From: Citrus sinensis
Lineage: Eukaryota > Streptophyta > Magnoliopsida > Sapindales > Rutaceae
Length of the DNA stretch: 64,000 nucleotides
NCBI RefSeq assembly: GCF_022201045.2
Contig: NC_068556.1
Location: 3,636,001 to 3,700,000, forward strand
Direction: 5' to 3'
Positions 50,901 through 62,855 of this stretch are shown here, piece after piece; the stretch's first letter is position 1; the number at the start of each line of letters is the position of its first letter. A program made the position numbers and the translations under genes. The notes under the pieces were generated by a model. That model was not told the origin of the DNA, did no database searches, and was given only the letters and a program-made list of their open reading frames with translations.

Positions 50901-53900
50901 ATGGACATGAATATAGCATCATTAACCCATAAACTGCAGCACAAGATGTAAATTTCCCGTCACCTTGATTACGGAGTCACTCATCAACAATTCTTCTGCC
51001 AATAATTCAAACTCTGACGTAGCGTAATGAGCTAGACCAAAGCTCAGAACTCCACCACATGAAAGACTTATTTGTCCCTGGACCTAAAAAGAGCATGAAA
51101 TAGAAAACCAAAATAAATTCCAAATGCATAACATGATTTTCCCAAACTCACATACTAGGACTAACAATAAAATGATAAGAATAATGACTATGACAACAAG
51201 AACAACAACAACCATAATGATGATAATAATAAAGAAGAGGAGAACATTACCAAGGAAAAAGAAATATTCAACTTCATAATACTGTAAGAAAAAATAACTA
51301 TGATGAACTGATTAAATATTTAGTACACTTTCCCAAAATGCTCTACTGAAAAGATACATACCGAACGGCAAAGAAAATATCAGTGAAATAAAAGACCTAG
51401 TGAAGAGCAACTAAGATCCAAGGCTACCCCACCAGAAATATCAGACTTATACTGAAACACTATTAAGATAAATTAATAAATGAAAAATGGTGAACGAGTA
51501 AACAAGAAATATAGCATTATGACGTAATAAAAATAAGTACAGATGGTAGACAAAAAAGTTCGCGGAAGCAATGATCATTCCTTTATGAACGCTTTTTAAA
51601 CAAGAAAATATCAATTTGAATGGTCAGAAAAGGGGGTTTGCAGCCAAGGCCAGAACTAACCTCTCCCCCATCCCAACCAACAAGATAACAGAGAGATATA
51701 AAGAGAGAAAACCAATAAAGAAGCATAGCAAAATAGAAAATTTTCGTTGGCACAATAGTAACTCAGTCCCACAAACCTGGACACGACTCCAAAGCAAGGG
51801 AACAGTAGCCCTGGCACAATTTTGGACATAAACATTAGTCCAAAGAGGCTGATTAGGAAACTCTAGAAGAAGTGTCTCTGTATCTGTTGACATATTGTAA
51901 TTGCTAACAGTAAGAGTTCGCGGGACAGCATCATACAAAGTCCCAGCACCTCCAGCATTGTCCGGACAGGCAAAACTGTTTCCTCCTGCAAATATAATAA
52001 AGCAACAGCTGAATATTTCCACAAGCAAAGGATGATAGAACAAAGGCCCACCAGATAATGTGCAGAACCACTTGAAAAACAGCTAGCGCTTACGCCCCAA
52101 TGAATACTTATCAAAACGTAAGTCACTAGCATCGCCAATAAAGACGGTGCATTAGAATTCCAATTGTCAAACATAACACAGTGGACCTGCAAAGGTGCCT
52201 TAAAGTGAAATTTCAAAAAACTAAATTGTTGCAAAAATGCTAGAATGACACTCATATTTAATACATTAGATAAATATTACCAAATGGAGACCTAACAACA
52301 AGAAGATTAAATCAATAAAAGATTAAAAGAATAAGTGGCAACCAGGAATTCTTAATTACACAAAGCGACTATCTTTCTCCTAAGATTTATTCAAGGATTA
52401 AAAAGGAACCAATCATCACACTATAAATTACAAGGCTCACCATGCACAAAAATTTTTGGCTCATCATGTCTGCTGAATATATCAACTGAAACTCTTCCAC
52501 CACCACCACCCGCGTAGCCATTACCACCACAAGCACTAATCAAGCCACTTCCTGTCCTGCTCTTCACAGAAAGATAACCCTGACATCAAAGACTAAGAGG
52601 GAGCAAATTCTAGAAAAATCAAAGAATTTACAAGAATTCAATTCATTTCTACGAGCAAAATACAGTCTAAAGCAGCTGTAGTCTAATAACTCCCATAAAC
52701 GTCCAACATCAATACCACTAATAAAGAATACATCTTATACACAGACAAAAAATGACAACAAACATCTTTAAGTCTTCCTACAGATACCATAACAGAATGA
52801 AGAAAGGAAAGAAAGCGGACACTGAAAACTACTCTCTCCATCCCCAAGCCATTATACAGTGAAAAAAAAAAATCTTAAATAAGAACCATTAAGTGGCTAC
52901 AGCGCTGATATTCTTATAGAGAGCCCTTGGACATGTATAACTAATAGTAAAGTTAGAGTACATTTATCAGCATGCGGCCAGTGATAATTGATAGCAACTT
53001 TTAGCATCCTTGAAAGAAAATTTGCACAAGACAGAGAAGCATGCTTTATTGATGAAAACTTGTCAAATTACAGCAAAATGAATATTTCATTTTTTAACAG
53101 AAAACGCATAATTTAGAATGTATTCTATCAATGTCTGTAACATTAGTAGGAAAACAGATTTCAGGACTCCAAAGAGCATTTTCCAAGAAAATCATTTTCT
53201 GCTCTCTCTTAAGTCTAACAGTTCACTGCTTAAGAAAGCAATACCCTGACATTTTATAGAAAAATAATAAGAATCATGTGCCTCCTTTCAATGAGCATCA
53301 GAGGCGATGGACAATCTTACAAAACTCCATTGAATTTAACAAATGACAGTATGTTCCAGCAAAGATGACTCCGAGCATAGCAATAGTTTTAGTCTCTTCA
53401 AAGTGACTGAGATGAAAGCTGATTCCCTCGAAAGTCCTTCCAGTTAGGACCAACAAAGTATCATGGCATAGAACAATTAAAAGGAATTCCTACAGCTTTT
53501 AAGATCCATTGTCGAACAAGATCACTGATCAAACTATTTCAAGCAAGCTCACTCAATACCCACTAGCTTACATATCCTAATACTGGGACACTTAATGCTC
53601 AACACCCACATTAAACTCTAGGAAAAGTAAGTATAACATATCAGTTGAGTGAAGCTTACCAAACCAAAATAAGTAACTAAAAGCAAAATCAAATCTGAAT
53701 TTCATTTTCTTAAGCTATATTTAAAGAAAAACTATTCCAAAGCACAAAAATAGAAAGCCAAGGAAAAAATGAAATAACTAGATAAAGAAATTAATTACAT
53801 TTTATAGGCTATAAGATAAATGCTACCACCAGAACCACCTCCACCTTTGTGGCCTCCATCACCTCCATCAGCCGAAATGCTGCCGTCTAACACCACATAC

Positions 53901-54640
53901 TCATCAATTACCATCTTGATTCGACCGCCGCCGCCACCACCATAGTCGAACTCCTGGCTGGTGGTCCCTCCTCTACTCCCATAACTCCAAGGCTTCTGCA
54001 ACGACGACCACGAGTAGGCATCTCCACCCCAAACGTCCTCAGGCAACTTGCTTTCATCCACCAAGCAACACGCGCCTCTCCCTCCATGTCCTCCACCGCC
54101 CCCCTCTATCCCCTGCGGCGTCCCACTCGTCTGGGGCGGGGGGGCACCCGCCAAGCCAGTTGTGTTCACTACCGAACCGTTCAAAAATGACGCGTTTTGA
54201 GCTACGAGCTCAAAAGTTCCGGAAACAATAGAGGAATTCACACCTAATGTGAAATTACCGGAAATGTTAACGGCAATTGAACAGCCAGAGATAGGGCAAT
54301 GGAATTTGACGCCTGTCAAAATTTCAAAATTGCCTTTGCCACAAATGTATACGTCACGCGTGAGGTTCAAGTCGTTGACAATCTGACACGTGGAATCGAG
54401 CGTGCCGATGCCATCGAGATCGTCTGTGCACGAAACTGACGGCGGGTGCGGAGGCGGCGGCGGAGGCGACGGCGGAGAGTAATCTTGATGGAAGAGATTG
54501 GAATCGAAGTCGATTATCGAGAAATCGTCGTGATAGGTTGAAGATAAAACGAAGTTAGGGTTTGTGAAGAAGATAAACAGAGTAAAAAGAAAGGCGAAAT
54601 GGAGAGAGTAGTGGTGGGGGTGGGAGTGAAATCGAGCCAT
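41920..54640 (-). CDS. Large glycine-rich membrane protein, function unknown
   Basis: Belongs to the plant family of At4g32920/At5g11700/At5g47020 (from memory), with no known role. Coding exons 5' to 3': 53799-54640, 52441-52556, 51777-51985, 50964-51083, 50177-50305, 49969-50094, 48831-48886, 48639-48738, 48428-48545, 48009-48218, 47319-47655, 46925-47018, 46346-46454, 45856-46127, 45593-45720, 45193-45427, 44283-44471, 43868-44157, 43178-43391, 42835-43077, 42165-42256, 41920-42067; total 4377 nt, 1458 residues. It has a signal peptide (1-33), a proline run (about 55-67), then an extracytoplasmic part with several GGGGGG blocks and many N-x-S/T sites, Cys-rich CPKGLYGIFCECPVG at about residue 815, one membrane segment near 895, and a C-terminal hydrophobic cluster (about 1300-1410) ending FELFWQS. 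Confidence 0.93.
42363..42439. repeat. 38-bp tandem duplication in an intron
   Basis: 'tctgcgataaataatataat' plus the following 18 nt occurs at 42363 and again at 42401 with no difference seen. It lies in intron 20 of the glycine-rich protein gene. Confidence 0.9.
46713..46786. repeat. G/C homopolymer cluster in intron 12
   Basis: Within 74 bp there are runs of 11 G (46713-46723), 19 C (46750-46768), 8 A and 10 G (46777-46786). The runs can pair with each other as hairpins or form quadruplexes. They lie in the intron just downstream (in transcript direction) of exon 12 of the glycine-rich gene. Run lengths may contain assembly error. Confidence 0.85.
46811..46955. repeat. 73-bp tandem duplication across an exon end
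   Basis: Units start at 46811 and 46884. Each contains 'atcacctcacaaaatatccc' and 'ataaagccctttcggg', so the last 31 nt of coding exon 12 and its GT donor are present twice. The upstream (transcript-sense) copy at 46925 keeps the reading frame to exon 13 and is used in my model. Confidence 0.93.
49421..49592. repeat. 86-bp tandem duplication in an intron
   Basis: Both units begin 'taacagaatgccaaaa' (49421 and 49507) and contain 'acaaagataaaacataatca' or its one-base variant, then 'aagcttg' and 'tttcttataatct'. Located in intron 6 of the glycine-rich gene. More diverged than the other tandem pairs here. Confidence 0.88.
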
Positions 54641-56943
54641 TCACTGATTGCAAAAGTCATTAGAATCAAAGGTTACGATTTGAATTTGCAGCGAATTTTA
54701 ACTGACACCATGCCGTCGTAATCTTAGATGCCGCCACCATCAGATGTTTAATTTGCTTCGTAACTTGTGATTACACTAAATTCTTCAGCACTGAAAATAA
54801 AAAACCCTAGCTAGAAGTATCTTTCTCTCTGCAACGAAAAAGTTTTAGAGAGAGGTTGAAGAGCGCAATTGCAAATGAGAATAAATCCTTTATTGGGTAA
54901 GATAACAGAAAAATAATAAAAATAATAATCGGACGTGGTCTGCATCATGTGAGCTTGAGATATTATTGGTTAATTTTCCGGACATTTTGTCATTTGCGAG
55001 TAGGATACTGCCACGTGTGGCCTTGAGCATGCTTGAATTACTGTTTAATAAATCTCAGCCCTGGATTCTTAATTCCATGCTCAGTATTAGACACGCGAAT
55101 TAACGAAAATTGAAGAAACAATGTCGTTTTATGATTGGAAGGAGCGTAATGGCGAGACGTGGAGGAGCCATACGCCAGTGTTTTTTCCACTTTTAGAAAG
55201 CTATGATCGGTGACAACAATTTTTTCTTTTTTTCTTTTTCTCTTTTTCATATCATTATCTCGACTTTAATCCTGTACGAATTAATGAATTTGGATAGTTC
55301 ATTGAATAATTTAGGTACAGAACACTGGTTTATTTATTTATGATCGTGCGAGTCCGAGTTTAGAATTTCTTATGCACTGGAAGTAACTTTTGAAATAGGA
55401 CACAAATTCACGTTAAACGATTTAATTCTTTTAAAAAGCAAATTATGTAAAACAAGCAGCAGAATTGGCACATAAAACATGTTCTGCGCGGAATCAAATT
55501 CGATACACGCGCAACACGTCAATTTTAAATTGCGGCATTTGAAAATGAGTGCACAGTGCACGGCGAGGAATAATTTGCTGCGAGTTTTTGACAATTGCTG
55601 CAGAATGAAGATGCTACTCCTTGCTGCTTTGCCGGGCTGTATGTGAAATAGTACGGCGGGACACGTGTAATGAAGGCGAGCCAGTGAAAGCTGGCTCGCG
55701 TTAGCTAATTTTGGGTGACCTCCTGCTTTGCTGTTGCGTCGATTTGTTCATTTAACAAATTCTCGTTATTGTTTAAACATGCACGTAGCCGAGGGCAATT
55801 GGAAAACCGTTTCTTTTTTCATGAATTATATACGAACGCGTTGCTTAAAACGACATCCACGATTAGAAAGTGATTCAGCGAATGACGTGTTGTGAGACGA
55901 TGGCTACAATTAAATGCCTTATGCGTTTATTGGCAATTGTCATGTTCACAAAGGGTCCGGTGTAAATTGAGCTTGTACTTAACACTAAATTAACGGTTAA
56001 AATTTGTCCAACATAAATATTATATGGGTCCCAAACAATTCATGAGAGTTAAGCTTAATACTTAGCACATATTAAATTAAGCACCAAATCCTCATCATAT
56101 GTGCGCTCATCCAATTATGTTCTAACATAAATATACTCATTTCGAAATTAACTAATCACATCGGAGGGAGAATAAAGTAATTTGATTATGTATTTATTGG
56201 ACTGAATTTTTTCTCCTAAATTGAGTTACAATGTTTTGATAATTTACGAAACACTATAGAAGCTTTGATTTAGAAGCACAACTACTAAACAACAATTCGA
56301 AATGAAGCCTAAGAATAATTATTGGGAAGCTTTTACAAAACTATTGTTTGCGGGCAATAGATAGAGGAATGAAATTTGTAATAGTTCAGGAGGTAAAGTA
56401 TACAGAGTACAGAAGAACTCCAAAATCTCAGTCGTGTATGTAATGTATAATGATACATAACGGTATACTATATGCTATAAAATTCATTTCTGAAACTTAG
56501 TTTCATAGGAAATTGTACGAGAATTCATTATGCTGATGATTACTACAGATTGATGAACCGAATATACACATGTATAACCTCCAATTCCTGCCCACGAAGA
56601 AAGAGAAGCAACCAAAATGGAAGTGCTATAGATCATAGTAGTATTTTCATGAAAGAATATGGAAAATTTTTCGGAGGGCAGAGTTGATGTGGTGGATTAA
56701 ATATTAGCTCCAAAAATGCACGAGACTCATCATAGAATAATTCCGAGCTGACTGGAAAATAAGAGAAGAGATGCATCTTAGCATTAACTGTTGGGGAGGT
56801 TAGCTCTGTGGGTACTCTGACGAAAAGTCATGCAGCCTTCTTTGCATTGAGCAAGTTAAACTGCCTCGTACTTCCAAGCTCAAATCCTCTGATTTTCCTT
56901 TTCCTTTTTATATATAACAAGGAGCTTATCTGGTTTAACTTAA
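54641..56943. other. Spacer, sigma factor 3' end to glycine-rich gene promoter
   Basis: The left part (54641-54880) should be the promoter and leader of the minus-strand glycine-rich gene. An ACGT-core element, 'gccacgtgtgg', lies at about 55011-55021. A perfect hairpin lies at 55676-55699, near a second G-box 'acacgtgt' (about 55661). The right part (56700-56943) is probably the sigma-factor 3' UTR. No gene seen. Confidence 0.5.
55676..55699. other. Perfect 9-bp stem hairpin
   Basis: GCGAGCCAG and its exact inverse CTGGCTCGC are separated by TGAAAG. It is GC-rich in an AT-rich setting. There is no T-run directly after it, and this is a nuclear genome, so it is not a bacterial-type terminator. 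Confidence 0.75.
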
Positions 56944-59900
56944 CTACAAAACCAAAAAATGGCTTAAATCTCTGCAGGTTTCACTATCCCTTAATTTGGT
57001 CATAGCTTTCTTCTCTAATTTTCTTATCCACTCTTTGCTCACATGGAAAAGCTTCCCAATCTCCTCAAGTGACTTGGGTCGATGGTCGTTAAGCCCATAT
57101 CTCAGCACCAACACTTGCCTCTCTCTTGAATCCAAACTTTCCAAAATACGAAAGACGTCTTTCTTCATGTGTTGCCTCATCACAATTTCTTTAGGACTCT
57201 TTACTGATCTATCTGGTGCAAATTCCTGCATCATCACAACACACCTTGCTCAATTAAACCACCTCCAGGTGCGTTTTTAAAAAATTTAAATTGTCACCAT
57301 CAATTGTGAATAAATAAGATAGCACCTCCAGTGGTCTTTTATATTAATCTTGCATCAGTATTCTTCCCATTCCCGTATGGCAAAAGAGGGGAAAAAAAAG
57401 GGGGGGATATTCTACAATCACCAGGAGGAAACAAGCAAGAAAAATGAACATGAAGATTCTGGCAAACCAGAAAGATTTTAACGAAATAAAGTACGCAGAT
57501 TTTCTGAAAACCGGAATGCAAACTTCATTACTATGGTCCAACTCCAATGAGCCAGAATAGACCGCCTACAGCTTAATTGTTTGGGTATTTAACATGCATG
57601 AAAAAAACAGTTGAAATCATACCAAATATTTAGCATTAAGACAATCCCCAATTTTCTGATCAATTGAACCCACAATTCTTAGGCATTCACTAGCTGATCT
57701 GATTTCAGCCAAAGAAAGACCCGTGTACTTGGCAATTTCAATGTCTTCTGGGTATTTCCCATTGCTGTTGGTCAGGGCTTTTCGAGCTTTCTGAATCTTA
57801 CTTATTTCCCTGTTTAATTTGCACTGCAAAGAATAATGAATAAGAAGAAATTTGTGGATCAAGCTTGGCTCTGATTAAGAACTATAATTGTACTAAAAAG
57901 ACAATCTACCAAATAAGAAAGAGAGGTACAGGAATTTTGATTCCTCTAGCATGCCTTGCCACCATCTTTGATATTGACTTCCTTATCCAGTACTGGACAT
58001 AAGTTGAGAATTTGTATCCCCTTGTGTGGTCGAACCTCTCTGCGCCTTGTAGAACACCAACATTTCCAGCCTGCCAATATGCATACACGAAATTGCACGT
58101 CAGTCTGTTTCGAGATAGATTCATCCACAATATTTTCCAACAGAAAATTCATATGCATAACAATCATGATAATCATCGCTAAATTCGTTTACATTCTTGA
58201 GAATGCATAGTTCAAGACACCAGAGGTTTGATACCATTACTAATGAAAAAGCAAACAGAAACCAAAGTCTATAATTCAGGCAGCTTCTATTTTGAAACTT
58301 CTCATGCATTTTGAAAGAATTAACATAAAAGAATTAGTAATGGAGGGCACAGCAACTGTCAATAAAAGCCAGAGCATGTCTGCTAACCTGGAGCAAGTCT
58401 GAAAACGGTATTCCTAGACCCCTGTAGTTTCTCGCAAGGAATAACACTAAGGGGCGAGTACTCTTTATCAGCTCTTCTCTGCAATACCAACCAAAAGCCA
58501 GATGCTGTTTCAGCACCCTCTCACTGACTCCAGCTGCTTGAGCCCAGCAATTCAAGCTGGCTGCTTTCCCACTTTCTTTTTCCAGAGTTGTTTTTATCCT
58601 CTCCAGGTTGGCAACCACCTGTAACAGCCCAAAAGTAGAACTGTCAGAGATATCTCCAAGATGTTACCCAACAAAAGCCATATCTCCTTGAAGTTAAAAA
58701 CAACCTGAACTCCCTTTGACATTTCTGCCTCGTTTCTGGCAATCGTCAATCGCCTACCTCTAGAGTTCAATGCTCTTTCTGCTGAAAAGATAGTGGGCTG
58801 CTTTAAGCCTTCTTGCAAGGCTTCTGAAGGCAAAGACAGCAAAGAAGTTTCAATGGATTCTTCTGATACCCTTGCTGTCTTCAATTTTCTTTTTCCCTTT
58901 CTTTTAGAAGGAACAAGAATTTTTCCCATGTGATAATCCCTAGAGTCATTCATCTTTTGCTCTTCAGTATGAACATCAGACAAGTCAAGAACATTTGAGG
59001 TCTTAACTATCCTAGATAGATGGCTATTGAATAATTTTAGTGCTCCAAGCTTTCCTAGTTGTTGAAGAATCTCTCTTTCCAACCTTAACGCATCTGAATC
59101 AGCAAATGTCGACTCTAAAACATCAAGATTTTCCATTAGTAATCTAAAATCTGATCTGCTGCTCGCATCTTGGCCAATGCAAGAAGTGGATTTCTGCCTA
59201 ATTTCTTCTGTTTCTGAATAATCATTTTCTACGGTCTGAGTATTCACAAATGAACAAGTATATGCTTTAACAGGATCTTGAAAATAAGAGGCACTGTCCT
59301 CAGAAATTGTGGACAAAAAAGACAGTCTTGCCGAGTTGAACGAACCCTCCCTGCCTCTAACTGCATAAATTTAGAAGCAAACGATCATTCATTTAAATCC
59401 AGCCAAAGAAATTAACCAAAACCAAAAAATCCTTACTATTTATATATGTGAACTATAAAACACAAATGAATAATTCACCTGATTCATCCATTTTCCGTTA
59501 AAGTAGAAAGTTAACTGTATAAAGTTAATCAGTTAAACCAACTTTAAACCCCAAATTTCATTTACCACGCTGAGGGAGTTTACCTCTCGAAACAACTAGC
59601 AAGCACCACATAAACAAACCTTGATATCTTATATGACGGTTTAGATTAAACCCAGATCATGATTGGCTTTCCAACTGAACCAATTGGGTGTGAAATTTAG
59701 CAACTCAATAGCATACAAAACATTCTTTAACAGAAGTATAGACTTTGGTTGACAGTAATATTTAATTCACTTTCAAGTTTTGGCTAAAATATAAGTAAGA
59801 GATTCCAAACCAAGCTAAGAAGTTTCTATTTACTTGTACGATCATAAGCAAACTTCACATTCTCAAAACTTCTGAAATTTGAGCAGACGAACTCACCAGA

Positions 59901-59990
59901 AGTAGAAGAGAGCCTGCAAGAGGAAGTGGTGAAGAAATGAGACTGAACTGGGGACACCCACTTGAGGTTCAATCTGAAACCCATCCCCAT
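56944..59990 (-). CDS. SIG3: Plastid RNA polymerase sigma-70 factor, SIG3-like
   Basis: Nuclear-encoded factor that directs the bacterial-type plastid polymerase to promoters. Coding exons 5' to 3': 59897-59990, 58705-59360, 58388-58618, 57930-58070, 57623-57823, 56944-57225; total 1605 nt, 534 residues. The N-terminus ([11 protein letters not shown], then Ser/Thr-rich) is a plausible chloroplast transit peptide, followed by a poorly conserved 200-residue region with a basic patch ([17 protein letters not shown]). Core regions are intact: region 2 with [18 protein letters not shown] and [19 protein letters not shown] (about 303-365), region 3 (375-441), and region 4 with [12 protein letters not shown] and the helix-turn-helix [20 protein letters not shown] (about 492-511). 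That this is SIG3 rather than another SIG paralogue is a judgement from overall resemblance. Two close start ATGs exist (codons 1 and 3). Confidence 0.9.
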
Positions 59991-61152
59991 ACTTGTGATG
60001 AAAGCAGAGAAACGGTGTCCATTAAATTTTCACATGCATGTTTCTTAAAAATTTTAAGTTGATGATAGCATAAAGAAGAGGTGTTAAGCACGACTGCACA
60101 TACTGGTGTTGTCACATCTCCACCACTGGTTCTTCATCCCTATTACTTTTGCCTTAACAAATTTTATAATTCGCTCTCTTGCGTCACAAAGCAAGCATCT
60201 AAATTTGCATATATACATCAAAATTGCCAACATTGAATATTCCTTTACCCACCACATAAATATCTCTAATAACTGTCTGTCTTATTCATTTGTGCCAAGT
60301 GTTACAACTTACAAATGACCAAATGGTCTAGGCAAAGTGTATGTCTGTATGAGACAATGGACTTCCACTTGAAGTCAACAATCAAGCTGAGCCCAAAATG
60401 TAATAGCCATCTGATTTTTTCCGAATGAAAGTCCACTTCTCGGTTTTTCAGATATACTATTATTATAATAATAAAATTTTTTGACATTGAATAAGGCTCC
60501 AAAAAAAAAAAAAAATTAAGGCTCCATTGCAGAATCTAAACATCAATGTTCTTAGAACCAGCTACTATTAAAAAACCCATCAAATCTTGGACATCAACAA
60601 AGAGAATAAGTGACTAAGTGTATCCCCACTGATGACTAAGTCTATCCCATCCCTTTTCTAGGTAGCCTTGAATTTTTAATGCATTGGAATGGGGGCTTCT
60701 TAGCCCATATAATGACCTTTTCAGCCACATGGATAAGCAGCCCAAAACATCAAAGATTCATCAATTGAATGAACAAGTCCGTAATTTAGGTAACTCAGTC
60801 AAAACTGAAAAGCAGTACCTTGCTACTTTAATTATGTTGACATTGTGTTACCATGTTGCGTTTTCGGGTATCCTGAAGATAAAAGACCAGAAACCACGGT
60901 CCAAAAATTCTGCATGCGAACAACTCCATGAAATCTCGATCATTTTCATTACACAACCGCATCAAAATGTTTCCAGATAACTCTGTGATTAGGACAGCTT
61001 AACAAGAAGTTTAGATAGAATAGTTACGATTATCTAGGACTTCAATAAAAAAAAAATCAAGTAGGACCGTACTTAAATCTAAATCGCATTTTGTTTGATG
61101 AAATCGCTTAAAGCTCAAGCTCAAGCATGAGTGTGCTTTGATGTGTATGTAG

Positions 61153-61380
61153 ACACACGCACGCACACACACACATATCTTTTGTGTGTGTGCAGGGGCC
61201 TTCATATTATTTTTTGTATGGATACGTTCTTAAACCGCATGGTTTAAGATAATTAAAAACTAACTCTTGTAAATTCCATGATTTAAAAGTGTGCTCACAT
61301 AAAAAATAAAAAAAATGAGGGTGTTCCCATTAAAGAATGACTATATATATGTGTGTGTGTGAATGTAAGTATGTATGTAT
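61153..61380. repeat. CA/GT and TATG microsatellites
   Basis: An imperfect (CA)n with CG interruptions lies at 61153-61176, a (TG)n at about 61181-61193, an (AT)n-(GT)n run at 61342-61361 and a (TATG)n at about 61370-61381. Confidence 0.85.
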
Positions 61381-61581
61381 GTTCCTCTATGAAAAGCCTA
61401 TTGAACTAATCAAAACATTGTGCTTCCACCTTCCTCATATATATCATGCAACTTGCATTATTTAAAATCATTATTTCCTTCATAAAGAAGACCATCCAGC
61501 TTATCAAAACAATATGTTCCTTTATATATTACAACTTGCATAATTTAAAATCTTGACTACGAAAAATATTGTTAATTTAGA

Positions 61582-61844
61582 CTTTGTTTAATATTGAGGT
61601 GTTGTATCTTTTAAATTACAACTATCATAAAAAAATATAATTATAAAATAAAAGTTAATAATAGTAGTAAAAATAATTTTTAAATAATAATTTTAATAAA
61701 ATTAGTAAAGATGTAATAAATATTTTAGTATATAAGAGCATAATCAAATCAACTTAACTTTTAAACTGCAATTACTAATGTTTACTAAACATTTTAATGT
61801 TGTAACTTAAAAGTTACAACTACAACTTTAATCTCAAATAAGAC
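61582..61844. mobile_element. MITE, copy 2 of the family at 7397
   Basis: Left 'tttgtttaatattgaggtgt' and right 'aactttaatctcaaataaga' are imperfect inverted ends. The interior 'taataattttaataaaatta' followed by 'gtaaagatgtaataaa' matches the element at 7397-7658. The body is about the same length (262-263 bp). Non-coding and more decayed at its ends than copy 1. Confidence 0.6.
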
Positions 61845-62612
61845 TTTAATTTAACAAATGATAGTCTCAAATAAAATAAGAAATAAAAAAAATGTTAGTC
61901 TCAAATAAAATAAGAAATAAATAATCCTTTAATTTTTTAGGACTCTCACATCAAGATTCTAATCAGACTATACTTGGTCAAGTTCAGTGGTGCCAAAGAG
62001 ATAAATCAAATAGACAAGGACGGGTTTTATCTCTTCGACACCCAGCACGACCACGTCATGCCTTCATGGCTTCATCTCAAATTTGACAAACACTAGATAA
62101 TCCTAATAATACTCTTTAAAAAAAAAGATGAAGTATAGATAACTATGAAATAGCATTAGTTGCTAGATTTTGATCAAATAAAATAAATGTTTATAACAAA
62201 ATAGTGGTCTCAAAAAAATTGGCACTTATTTCACAAAAAGTTGTTCCAAGAAGATGTGTAATTGGATTTACGTACATTTATTGTTGTGTTTGGGAGCATG
62301 GAATCAGAACCTTGGAATTGGAAATTAAAACTGCAAATGCTATATAAAATAATTTTGCACGAGCAAGCTTCATGTTAAATTGCACTAACTCTAGTTCATA
62401 TCATGCATGCTTTCAGTTTATTATAGCTGGAATACACATGCTGATCTTTATGGTATTATGGTATGTTTATTGCATTACAAATTTAGTTAAAGTACCTTTG
62501 AGATAAGAGTTTTTGTGTTAATGTTAAATGAGAAAATGCATAGATTTGATTATAACAAATCTATTGTATTATAATCCATTAATCAAATTATCAACGTAAG
62601 CATAATTATAGT

Positions 62613-62855
62613 TTACGTAAGCAACGTCTCATTCCAATTACATGTTGTGCTTTACATAATTTTATTCGACGAGAAAATGCAAGCGATAGGTTATTTGGGG
62701 ACTTTGATGTGCAAGATTTGGTTATCAACGAAGAAGGAGACACTAGTAGGCCACTTACTAATATTGATTTATCTCCAGCAAGTGTCACAGAAATGAATGC
62801 TACAAGAGATGGAATTGCAGCTTCTATGTTGCATGATTACATACGTAATGCATAA
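62613..62855 (+). pseudogene. Harbinger transposase C-terminal fragment
   Basis: An open stretch of 80 codons ending in TAA reads LIPITCCALHNFIRRENASD, then RLFGDFDVQ, and finally SVTEMNATRDGIAASMLHDY. The CCALHNFIRRE motif and the closing 'RDxIAxSM' pattern are typical of the C-terminus of PIF/Harbinger DDE nucleases (DDE_Tnp_4/HARBI1 family). The stretch may begin at a splice acceptor ('attatag' before 62612). The catalytic Asp/Glu core is missing, so it cannot be an active enzyme. It is probably the remnant of an autonomous element whose right end may lie at 63309. Confidence 0.75.

Larger units (their letters stand above)
59991..62612. other. Spacer upstream of the sigma factor
   Basis: The first few hundred bases are the likely promoter of the minus-strand sigma gene. 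Then AT-rich DNA, two microsatellites and a MITE. The 98-codon plus-strand frame at 60684-60980 has no recognisable domain and is not called. Confidence 0.5.

Noticed and set aside
52557..52583. Alternative acceptor for exon 2 of the glycine-rich gene (after 'gatgtcag')
   Set aside because: It would put exon 2 out of phase with exon 1; the acceptor at 52556 gives AYKM-TGSGLISACGG, matching the family.
60684..60980. 98-codon plus-strand frame
   Set aside because: No domain, no start context and mixed composition; treated as chance.
62606..62788. 60-codon minus-strand frame
   Set aside because: Antisense of the Harbinger transposase fragment, which has the recognisable motifs on the plus strand.
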